Program-made: the position numbers and the translations under genes | Notes under the pieces: generated by a model | Databases searched by the model: none | What the model saw: only the letters and a program-made list of their open reading frames with translations | Told to the model about the DNA's origin: nothing | Source of the DNA: JADYYB01 sp964402985 | GTDB lineage: Bacteria > Pseudomonadota > Alphaproteobacteria > Rhizobiales > Kaistiaceae | Reading direction: 5' to 3' | Length of the DNA stretch: 8,932 nucleotides | Assembly: GCA_964402985.1 (NCBI GenBank) | Contig: CAYOET010000053.1 | Coordinates: 1-8,932 of the forward strand | Part shown: piece by piece, positions 1 through 5,566 of the stretch | How positions within the stretch are numbered: the first letter of the stretch is position 1 | Layout: each line of letters begins with the position of its first letter

Positions 1-204
1 CGCAACTTCGACGAGATCCTGCGCGTCGTCGACTCGCTCCAGCTGACCTCCAAGCACAGGGTCTCGACCCCCGTGAACTGGAAGGCCGGCGAGGACGTCA
101 TCATCGTCCCCGCCGTCTCCGACGAGGAGGCCAGGAAGAAGTACCCGGAGGGCTGGCGCACCGAAAAGCCCTACCTCCGCTTCGTCCCGCAGCCGCGCGA
201 GTAG
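1..204 (+). CDS. 1-Cys peroxiredoxin (Prx6/AhpC-TSA family), C-terminal fragment
   Basis: The frame is open from the first base and ends at TAG 202-204, giving the last 67 residues of a protein whose start lies outside the window. The tail contains STPVNWKAGEDVIIVPAVSD and then KKYPEGW and KPYLRFVPQP, which are characteristic of the C-terminal dimerisation domain of Prx6-type 1-Cys peroxiredoxins. These enzymes reduce hydrogen peroxide and alkyl hydroperoxides in the cytosol. The peroxidatic cysteine lies in the missing N-terminal half, so catalytic competence cannot be judged here. A hairpin terminator follows 28 bases after the stop, so the gene probably ends its transcription unit. Family recognition is by motif memory and is strong. 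Confidence 0.9.
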   Translation, partial: RNFDEILRVVDSLQLTSKHRVSTPVNWKAGEDVIIVPAVSDEEARKKYPEGWRTEKPYLRFVPQPRE

Positions 205-232
205 GCGGCGCCCAGATCGACCCCGCTGCCTC

Positions 233-263
233 AAGGCCGCCCGGACAACCGCGGCGGCCTTTT
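233..263 (+). terminator. Rho-independent terminator after the peroxiredoxin gene
   Basis: AAGGCCGCC (233-241) pairs perfectly with GGCGGCCTT (253-261) around an 11-base loop. The right arm runs into a short T run (260-263), then CG and further Ts. It lies 28 bases downstream of the peroxiredoxin stop and about 50 bases upstream of the next gene, as expected for an intrinsic terminator. Confidence 0.8.
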
Positions 264-311
264 CGTTTCCGCGGACAGCTGAACGCGCTGGCCCCTCAAC
301 CAGAGGACGAC

Positions 312-1117
312 CTGTCCAAGCCTCTCCTCCACGTCATGTTCGGCCAGTCCGGCGCAGGATCGCTCCGCCAGACCCTCGCCGGACTCGGGCGAACCGAGCA
401 CGTCGTCACCCCGCACGACGATTTCAGTTTCGGCCCGATCGCGTCGGGTGACGCGGCCCGGGTCGCGTGGGTCGAGGACGAGCTGGGCTTCTCCGAGTGG
501 GAGCTGGAGGTGTCCTACTCGGCGCCATTCCTCGAGGCCTCCTGCTCGCCCGAAATCACGCCGGTGGCCTGGATTTCCCGGCGCAGCGCCCCGACCTACG
601 CCGGCTTCCTGTGGTGGCTCTCTCACCTCGGAAGCGCGCCGTGCAAGGTCATCGACGTCACCGACCTGATCGTCGTCGGCGGCCCTGCGAAGCCGGATTT
701 GCGGATGCGCGCAATCAGTCCGTCCATCCTCTCGAACGCCGATCTCGCCCGCCTCCTCGACACGGGCGTCGATCTCGATCCGGTGTCGAGAGAAGCCCAC
801 CACGCGCGTTGGAACCAGTTGGTCGCCGAGAACGCGCCTTCCGCATCATCGACAGCGAGGGCGCTCTCCTCTCCGCTCCGATCACCCAATTCGATCCTCT
901 TCTCCTCGCTTGCGCGACCACCGAGTGGCGCAAGGCAGCGCGGATCGTCGGCGACGCCCTCGCCCGTCTGATGGAGGACGACCTCCACCAGGCGAGCGAT
1001 ATCCCGCTCGCCGGCCGCGCACGCGTTCTCGCCGAGACCGGCGCCCTGGAATGGCGCGGCGATCTTTCGTCGCTCCGCACCTACGAGGCTCGCCTGCCTG
1101 CGATCTCGCCGGGCTAG
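312..1117 (+). pseudogene. DUF1835/DUF3658-type protein, frameshifted
   Basis: The first part reads in the frame of 312/336 and contains LLHVMFGQSGAGSLRQTL, then HDDFSFGPI, as in the DUF1835 N-terminal domain. It continues to WNQLVAENAP near 838. The family-like continuation FRIIDSEGALLSAP lies in another frame from 839 and runs 92 residues to TAG 1115-1117, with WRKAARIVGDAL and LEWRGDLSSLRTYEARLP resembling a DUF3658-type C-terminal domain. One missing base around 836-839 would join the halves as ENAPFRIID. Without it the first frame runs on to 971 in unrelated sequence. Family-like residues (LSKPLLHV) begin before ATG 336, at CTG 312, which has AGAGGA 302-307 just upstream. ATG 336 has no visible ribosome site. 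The biochemical role of the family is unknown to me. A sequencing error is possible instead of a true pseudogene. Confidence 0.72.
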
Positions 1118-1130
1118 AATATTCAACGTC

Positions 1131-1240
1131 CGTCATTGCCGGGCTTGTTCCGGCAATCCACGGTTCAGTCCCCTCGGCGCTCGAACACCAATCTCGGCGT
1201 GGCGGCATGCTGGATCGCCGGAACGAGCCCGGCGATGACA
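1131..1240. repeat. Palindromic intergenic repeat doublet (REP/BIME-like)
   Basis: Two 30-base arms, 1131-1160 and 1211-1240, are inverted copies of each other with 26 of 30 positions matching, separated by 50 bases. Each arm is also a hairpin: ATTGCCGG (1135-1142) pairs with CCGGCAAT (1150-1157), and ATCGCCGG (1214-1221) pairs with CCGGCGAT (1229-1236), both with 7-base loops. Sequences of this kind are dispersed in many alphaproteobacterial genomes. The element fills the gap between two converging genes, so it may act as a bidirectional transcript end. That function is inferred. Confidence 0.75.
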
Positions 1241-1276
1241 AGATGGGTGGGATCGTCGGCCGGGAGGAACCGTCGC

Positions 1277-1990
1277 TCACAAGAACCGGTAGCTCTTCCC
1301 CTCCAACACCAGGCACGTGAGCCGTCCCGTCGCGAAGGCGCCGGTGTCGATGTTGATCCGGTTCGGCTTCACCTCGGGCTCCTCCTTCGGCGTGTGGCCG
1401 TGCACCACCACCGCCTCGTGCTCACGCTTGTCGTCGAGGAAGTCGTAGCGGATCCACAGGAGGTCCTCCTCGCTCTGCCGGTTCAGCGCGACCTGCGGCC
1501 GGACGCCGGCATGGCAGAGGAAATAGTCCGCGAAACGGACCGAAAGCTTGAGCCCCTGGAGGAAGTCCAGATGCTCGCGCGGGATGAGCCGCGCGAACTC
1601 AGCCCGAACCGCGGCCGGATCGAGGCTGCTCGGGAACGGCAGCCTCACCCCATACGAGCGTGTCGTCTCCAGCCCGCCATTGCTGAGGAAGCCTCTCGCG
1701 CGCGGGTCGTCGAGAAACTCGAGCATCATCGCCTCGTGGTTGCCCTTGAGGCAGACGATCTTGGGGTTGTCGCGGCTGAGCTTCATCAGCCGGTCGACGA
1801 CGCCCGCCGAGTCCGGCCCGCGGTCGACATAGTCCCCGACATGGACGATGCGGTAGTCGCCCGCCGGCTTCGCGTGCAGATCCTCGACGATCTTGGCATG
1901 AACCGTCCCGAGGAGGCCGTTGCAGCCATGCACGTCGCCGATCGCGTAGATCCGCAATCCCGGTGGCGTCGATGAATTCCCGAGGATCAA
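1277..1990 (-). CDS. PPP-family metallophosphoesterase (Ser/Thr protein phosphatase-like)
   Basis: This 237-residue protein carries the full set of PPP metal-binding and catalytic motifs in order: GDVHG (18-22), GDYVDRGPDS (52-61), GNHE (83-86), CHAGVRP (159-165) and HGHTP (197-201). These coordinate a two-metal centre that hydrolyses phosphoesters. The small single-domain size fits bacterial phage-lambda-phosphatase-like or ApaH-like enzymes, so the substrate could be phosphoprotein or a nucleotide. There is no signal peptide, so it is cytosolic. The start is TTG at 1990, chosen because AGGTGA (2000-1995 on the minus strand) lies 4 bases upstream and no ATG occurs before the first motif. That Shine-Dalgarno overlaps the lutC stop codon, so expression is probably coupled to lutC. 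Whether it acts on lactate metabolism is unknown. Confidence 0.92.
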   Translation of the reverse strand: MILGNSSTPPGLRIYAIGDVHGCNGLLGTVHAKIVEDLHAKPAGDYRIVHVGDYVDRGPDSAGVVDRLMKLSRDNPKIVCLKGNHEAMMLEFLDDPRARGFLSNGGLETTRSYGVRLPFPSSLDPAAVRAEFARLIPREHLDFLQGLKLSVRFADYFLCHAGVRPQVALNRQSEEDLLWIRYDFLDDKREHEAVVVHGHTPKEEPEVKPNRINIDTGAFATGRLTCLVLEGKSYRFL

Positions 1991-1994
1991 TCGC

Positions 1995-2000
1995 TCACCT
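1995..2000 (-). promoter_or_regulatory. Shine-Dalgarno of the phosphatase gene, overlapping the lutC stop codon
   Basis: On the minus strand AGGTGA consists of the last lutC sense codon AGG plus its stop TGA, and it lies 4 bases before the TTG start at 1990. Ribosomes terminating lutC would sit directly on this site, which supports termination-reinitiation and the TTG start. Confidence 0.6.
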
Positions 2001-2675
2001 GTCAGACCTGACGAGGAGAATATGGAGCCGCTTGGCCCCGTGCGCTCCCAAAATCAGGATCTGCTCGATATCGGCGGTGCGCGAGGGCCCGGTGACGAGG
2101 TTCACCGTGCGCGGCAAGACGCCGTGTCCATGCTTGTCGGCGAGCCGCTCCCAGATCGTCTCGTAGTCGCCCGCGATGTCCTTCTCGTCGAGGACGACGA
2201 TGGTGTGCTCGACGAGGAAGTTGAGCGTGGTCGGGTTCTCCGCGCCCGAAATGAGGACCAGCGTCCCGGTCTCGGCGACCCCGCCCTCGGCGTGGCTGAG
2301 GCCAACGAGGTCGCCGCCGGTCGTCGGCCCGACCGCGACGGCGATTTGGGGCACGCGGTCCCACGGCAGGGCGGCGAGCCGCGCGTCGCTCCCGCGCCGG
2401 ATCGCGGCCGGCAGGTTGTGCTGTCGGAGATACTCGGCCACCGCCTCGGGCAGCTCGTTCGCCGACCCAAGTCGCGCGACCGACGCCTGGGCCCGCTCCG
2501 CCATCGTCACGAACAGCTCGGCCCGCCGCGCGGGATCGAGCTGCGCGCGCGCTGGGACGAGTCCCCGATGCGGATGCGCCAGTCGGTCGGCCACGGCCGC
2601 GCGCCTCTCCGGCTCTCCGCCGGTCACCCGCAGCCCGCGCCGCACCTTGCCGAGCACCGTCTCGCGCGCGCTCAA
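1995..2675 (-). CDS. lutC: LutC, LUD-domain subunit of the L-lactate oxidation complex
   Basis: The 226-residue product matches the LutC/YkgG family (LUD domain, DUF162), usually about 215-240 residues. Diagnostic features are AETGTLVLISGAENP (135-149), the H-TIVVLDEKDI stretch (157-167) and the C-terminal TGPSRTADIEQILILGAHG (195-213). With LutA and LutB it forms the cytosolic complex that oxidises L-lactate to pyruvate. The frame stays open upstream to 3143, but those residues overlap lutB in another frame and are not family-like. The start is placed at TTG 2675, where TTG and the lutB stop TGA share bases (TTGA). AAGAGG (2689-2684) lies 8 bases upstream, and the following SARETVLGKVR is typical of the LutC N-terminus. 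Translational coupling to lutB is likely. Confidence 0.92.
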   Translation of the reverse strand: MSARETVLGKVRRGLRVTGGEPERRAAVADRLAHPHRGLVPARAQLDPARRAELFVTMAERAQASVARLGSANELPEAVAEYLRQHNLPAAIRRGSDARLAALPWDRVPQIAVAVGPTTGGDLVGLSHAEGGVAETGTLVLISGAENPTTLNFLVEHTIVVLDEKDIAGDYETIWERLADKHGHGVLPRTVNLVTGPSRTADIEQILILGAHGAKRLHILLVRSDR

Positions 2676-4090
2676 GGCTTCCGCCTCTTCGCCCACTGCG
2701 CCTGGAAGGTCGCCCCCTCCGGCGCCGCCAAGTCGCGATGCCGCGTCCACCCCGAGGCGAGCGGCAAGGCCCGGAAACTCCCCCGCCGCCGGCCGACCAT
2801 CGCGAGCCCCGCCATCGCCACCCGCGTCGCCAGCCGATACAGCTTCGGCCGCCGCGCGAAGAAGGCCCAGAACGCCAGCCCGCCCCGCGCGGTCGCCGGC
2901 TGGAGGTGACGCTCGAACTCCTTCTCCCGCCAGTGCCGCATCAGCTTGGGCAGCGGGATCTTCACCGGACACACCTCCTCGCACCGCCCACAGAAGGTCG
3001 ACGCGTTGGGGAGGTGTTTGGCCTTCTCGATCCCGACCAGCGCCGGCATCAGCACCGCGCCCATCGGCCCCGGATAGACGCCGCCATAGGCGTGCCCGCC
3101 GATCGACGAATAGACCGGGCAATGGTTCATGCACGCGCCGCATTTGATGCAGCGGAGCATCTCGTGGTTCTCCCCGCCGAGCATCGCCGAACGGCCGTTG
3201 TCGATGATCACCACGTGATACTGCTCGGGCCCGTCGACGTCGCTCGCGCGCCGCGGCCCGGTCGAGAACGTCGTGTAGACCGAGAACTCCTGACCCGTGG
3301 CCGAGCGCGCCAGGACGCGGAGAAGCTTGGAGGCGTCGCTCAGCGTCGGCACCACCTTCTCGATCGTCGCCAGCACGATGTGGACGCGCGGCAGCGTCTG
3401 CGTGAGGTCGCCATTGCCCTCGTTGGTGACGATCACCGACGTTCCGGTCTCGGCGACAAGGAAGTTCGCCCCGGTGATCCCGACATCGGCCGTGAGGAAT
3501 TTCTTGCGGAGGATCGCCCGCGCCTCGGCCAGCAGCGCCACCGGTTCGTGGAGGTCGCGGGTTGCGGGGAGGGCCGTATGCGCCGCGCGGAAGGTCGCCT
3601 CGATCTGCTCGTGCCGGAGATGCACGGCCGGCGCGATGATGTGGCTCGGCGCCTCCTTGCGGAGCTGGATGATGTATTCGCCGAGATCGGTCTCGACCGG
3701 CTCGAGTCCCGCCGCCTCGAGATACTCGTTGAGGCCGATCTCCTCGGCCACCATCGACTTGCCCTTGGTGACGGTCCTGGCGTTCACGCTCCGGCAGATG
3801 TCGAGGACGGTCTTCCGCGCCTCCTCCGCCGTCTCGGCGAAATGCACCACCCCGCCCGACTCGAGGACCTTGGCCTCATAGGCCTCGAGGTAAAGGTCGA
3901 GAAAAGCGAGGCTGTGCTCCTTGATCGCCTTCGCCTCGTCGCGCAGCGCCTCGAACTCCGGCAGCGCCGCCACCGCCGCCGCCCGCCGCTTCACAAACCC
4001 CGTCTCGACCTGCAGCAGCGCGGACTGCAACAGCTCGTCCCCGAGTGCAGCCCGCGCGTTTTCCTTGAACTGGGGCGAGGTCAGCTCCAT
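2672..4090 (-). CDS. lutB: LutB, iron-sulfur subunit of the L-lactate oxidation complex
   Basis: This 472-residue protein matches LutB/YkgF in length and domain order. The N-terminal two thirds form a LUD-type domain, with KGKSMVAEEIGLNEYLE (109-125) and GITGANFLVAETGTSVIVTN (204-223). A ferredoxin-like segment follows with C314-x2-C317-x2-C320-x3-C324-P and then C367-x2-C370-x3-C374-P, the ligand pattern of [4Fe-4S] clusters. It passes electrons during oxidation of L-lactate to pyruvate. The start is ATG 4090. GGGG about 8 bases upstream is only a modest ribosome site, and the leader contains a strong hairpin repeat. The gene overlaps lutC by the TTGA junction. Unlike the usual contiguous lutABC order, lutA lies about 1.5 kb upstream beyond two other genes. 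All cysteines and conserved blocks are intact, so it appears functional. Confidence 0.95.
   Translation of the reverse strand: MELTSPQFKENARAALGDELLQSALLQVETGFVKRRAAAVAALPEFEALRDEAKAIKEHSLAFLDLYLEAYEAKVLESGGVVHFAETAEEARKTVLDICRSVNARTVTKGKSMVAEEIGLNEYLEAAGLEPVETDLGEYIIQLRKEAPSHIIAPAVHLRHEQIEATFRAAHTALPATRDLHEPVALLAEARAILRKKFLTADVGITGANFLVAETGTSVIVTNEGNGDLTQTLPRVHIVLATIEKVVPTLSDASKLLRVLARSATGQEFSVYTTFSTGPRRASDVDGPEQYHVVIIDNGRSAMLGGENHEMLRCIKCGACMNHCPVYSSIGGHAYGGVYPGPMGAVLMPALVGIEKAKHLPNASTFCGRCEEVCPVKIPLPKLMRHWREKEFERHLQPATARGGLAFWAFFARRPKLYRLATRVAMAGLAMVGRRRGSFRALPLASGWTRHRDLAAPEGATFQAQWAKRRKP
2684..2689 (-). promoter_or_regulatory. Shine-Dalgarno of lutC, inside the end of lutB
   Basis: AAGAGG on the minus strand lies 8 bases before TTG 2675 and within the last lutB codons. 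It decides the lutC start in a frame that otherwise stays open for another 156 codons upstream. Confidence 0.55.
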
Positions 4091-4113
4091 CGCGCGGCCC
4101 CAAACCGAGGGCC

Positions 4114-4196
4114 GCTTCCCCGGCGAAAGCCGGGGTCCAGACCACCGCCGAGCGGAGCAACCGTCGCATGGATCCCGGCTTTCGCCGGGAAAGCAT
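4114..4196. repeat. Palindromic repeat doublet in the lutB leader
   Basis: Two inverted copies of a GC-rich repeat unit are present. The first has CCCCGGC (4118-4124), loop GAAA, then GCCGGGG (4129-4135). The second has CCCGGC (4174-4179), loop TTTC, then GCCGGG (4184-4189). The flanks GCTT and GGTCCA of the first copy are mirrored by ATGGATCC and AAGC of the second. This family is distinct from the repeat at 1131-1240. It lies between the ydeI-like stop and the lutB start, so it would be transcribed as part of any common mRNA. Confidence 0.72.
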
Positions 4197-4205
4197 CAGG
4201 GTCCA

Positions 4206-4784
4206 TCAATAGATCTTCTTCCCCTCGGCGAGCATCGTCACGAACTGATCGATGCGTCTCGCCCGCGTTTCCGGCTTCTTCGCGTCGCTCACCCGGTAGA
4301 TGATCGAGAAGCGGTTGCGGCTGTCGAGCGTCTCGAAAAAGAGCCGCGCCGCCTTGTTGCGTTTGAGCGCTGCCACAAGGTCCTCCGGCGGTTCGGCGGT
4401 CTTCGGGCCGGCATAGGCCGCCTCCCAGCGTCCGTCGGCTTTGGCCGCCTCGACCTCCTTGAGGCCGGCCGGCTTCATCGCGCCGTCCTTGATCAGCTTC
4501 TCGGCCCGCCCGCGATTGATCCGCGACCACTTGCTGCGCGCACGCCGCGGCGTGAAGCGCTGCAGCCAATAGGGCTCGTCGAAGGGCTTGGCCTGCCCGT
4601 CGATCCAGCCGTGGATGAGCGCGACCTCGACCGCCTCGGCGTAGGTGAGGCTGGGCACGTCCGAGCCCTTCTTGGCGAACTGCAGCCAGACGCCCGTGAC
4701 CTTCGTGTGGTTCTTGCCGAGCCACTTCTCGAAGGCCGCGCGCGTCGCGAAGGGGAGCACGGGAAGGTCGTTCACATCCCGCAT
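4206..4784 (-). CDS. YdeI/OmpD-associated family protein
   Basis: The 192-residue product resembles the YdeI/OmpD-associated family. An N-terminal block contains FEKWLGKNH (18-26) and GVWLQFAKKG (31-40). It is followed by the conserved ALIHGWIDGQAK (55-66) and the basic FTPRRARSKWSRIN (77-90). The C-terminal block ends AKKPETRARRIDQFVTMLAEGKKIY-like (168-192), typical of the family. Members have been linked to resistance to cationic peptides or bacteriocins and to outer-membrane proteins, but the molecular role is poorly defined. No signal peptide or membrane segment is seen. The frame remains open to a TTG at 4802. ATG 4784 is preferred because homologous-looking sequence starts just after it and GGGGGA lies 10 bases upstream. 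The gene separates lutA from lutB, and no link to lactate oxidation is evident. Confidence 0.85.
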   Translation of the reverse strand: MRDVNDLPVLPFATRAAFEKWLGKNHTKVTGVWLQFAKKGSDVPSLTYAEAVEVALIHGWIDGQAKPFDEPYWLQRFTPRRARSKWSRINRGRAEKLIKDGAMKPAGLKEVEAAKADGRWEAAYAGPKTAEPPEDLVAALKRNKAARLFFETLDSRNRFSIIYRVSDAKKPETRARRIDQFVTMLAEGKKIY

Positions 4785-4842
4785 CGCCACCGCATCCCCC
4801 AACTCGCGTCGGGGGTCGCGGAGGGCACCCGACTAGATCGCG

Positions 4843-5049
4843 TCAGGCCGCAGCGAACAGATGTACGGCCGCATGGTCAAGATATTTGAGCCAGTTTGCC
4901 GAGGTGTTGATGGGGGCGAGCCCGGCGTCCTTGAGCGCGATGCGAAGGCTCTCCTTCGATGTCGGGCCGAACACGCCGTCCACCTCCAGCTCCATGCCGT
5001 GTACGAATTTCAACGTGTACTGAAGGTAGGTGACTCGCGACTTCGACAT
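4843..5049 (-). CDS. Peptidoglycan-binding-like C-terminal fragment, separated by an in-frame TAG
   Basis: This 68-codon stretch is in the same frame as the extensin/M15-like gene just upstream. Its ATG (5049-5047) directly follows that gene's TAG (5052-5050). It encodes VTYLQYTLKFVHGM, then VDGVFGPTSKESLRIAL, which resembles the PG_binding_1 repeat (LQ..L...G....DG.FG..T). No Shine-Dalgarno sequence is seen before the ATG, so independent initiation is doubtful. The simplest reading is the C-terminal cell-wall-binding domain of one 216-residue protein, cut off by a nonsense codon or sequencing error. Readthrough or stop-start reinitiation are alternatives. The stop is TGA 4845-4843. Confidence 0.6.
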   Translation of the reverse strand: MSKSRVTYLQYTLKFVHGMELEVDGVFGPTSKESLRIALKDAGLAPINTSANWLKYLDHAAVHLFAAA

Positions 5050-5496
5050 CTACGAGAACGAGACGGTCGTGCCGTTGTCGACGTGGAAATGGTCCTGATG
5101 ATCGACGTTGTAGTCGTAGTTGAGCACCGTTCCGAAATGCCGGCGGATGACCGACTCGACGGCGACATAGAGGATCGGCTCGTCGGGAAACTGCTTGGTG
5201 ACCAGCGTCCGGTCCCGCCAGAACAGGCCATCGAGGTCGAACGCCCGCCCCAGCCCGTGATACCCCGGCTTGTCGACATAGGCTCCCGCCGAGGTGATCA
5301 CCTGGAGCGGGCCGAACCTTGCCGAGTACGTCTTCAACGCTTTCACGAATCCCTCGAGCTCGACGATGAAGCCCGGCTCGGCGCGAAATGTGTGCGGCTT
5401 TCCCTTTGTGCCGTATCCAAAGCCCGACGAAGGCGGAAAGCGGTCATAGTGAACCGGCACACCCGATAGTTTCTCGAAGATTCCGAGATTTGGCAC
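5050..5496 (-). CDS. Extensin-like / M15-type zinc metallopeptidase-fold protein (likely truncated)
   Basis: The 148-residue product has the zinc-ligand arrangement of the M15/extensin-like fold: H80 and D87 in YHGLGRAFDLD (79-89), then H136-F-H138 in HQDHFHVDNG (133-142), preceded by VITSAGAYV (66-74). Related domains act on peptidoglycan peptide bridges, but activity here is inferred. There is no signal peptide, which is odd for a wall-directed enzyme. The start is GTG 5496, with AGGGGG (5509-5504) 7 bases upstream. The frame ends at TAG 5052-5050, and reading through it gives a peptidoglycan-binding-like domain in the same frame. The gene therefore looks like the N-terminal two thirds of a larger protein. 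It sits between lutA (70 bases upstream) and the ydeI-like gene. Confidence 0.75.
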   Translation of the reverse strand: MPNLGIFEKLSGVPVHYDRFPPSSGFGYGTKGKPHTFRAEPGFIVELEGFVKALKTYSARFGPLQVITSAGAYVDKPGYHGLGRAFDLDGLFWRDRTLVTKQFPDEPILYVAVESVIRRHFGTVLNYDYNVDHQDHFHVDNGTTVSFS

Positions 5497-5503
5497 GTTG
5501 TTT

Positions 5504-5509
5504 CCCCCT
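5504..5509 (-). promoter_or_regulatory. Shine-Dalgarno of the extensin-like gene
   Basis: AGGGGG on the minus strand lies 7 bases upstream of the GTG codon at 5496. It is a strong purine-rich site that supports the GTG start, since no ATG is available nearby. Confidence 0.6.
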
Positions 5510-5566
5510 GAGATGGCGCCTGGTTATCGACTGCCATCTTAGGGTGCATGCATCGGAAGGGCAACT

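Noticed and set aside
832..842. Programmed ribosomal frameshift in the DUF1835-type gene
   Set aside because: The sequence around the shift (GCGCCTTCC) has no X-XXY-YYZ slippery heptamer and no clear stimulatory structure. Mutation or error is simpler.
623..1126. Minus-strand open frame of 167 codons opposite the DUF1835-type gene
   Set aside because: It has no recognisable motifs, and the plus strand carries family-like sequence on both sides of the frameshift.
1136..1975. Plus-strand open frame of 279 codons
   Set aside because: It is antisense to the phosphatase gene, and its beginning is a translation of the palindromic repeat.
2676..3143. Upstream extension of the lutC frame to 3143, giving a 382-residue protein
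   Set aside because: The extra residues overlap lutB in another frame, are Gly/Ala/Arg-rich and not LutC-like. TTG 2675, with a ribosome site and the TTGA overlap, is the natural start.
2738..4303. Long plus-strand open frame of 521 codons
   Set aside because: It is the antisense shadow of lutB, whose minus-strand frame has intact ferredoxin motifs. The plus-strand product is Arg/Pro-rich low-complexity sequence caused by high GC.
4808..4833. Possible terminator between the extensin-like and ydeI-like genes
   Set aside because: GTCGGG and CCCGAC can pair, but the stem is only 6 bases with a 14-base loop and no T run on the minus strand.
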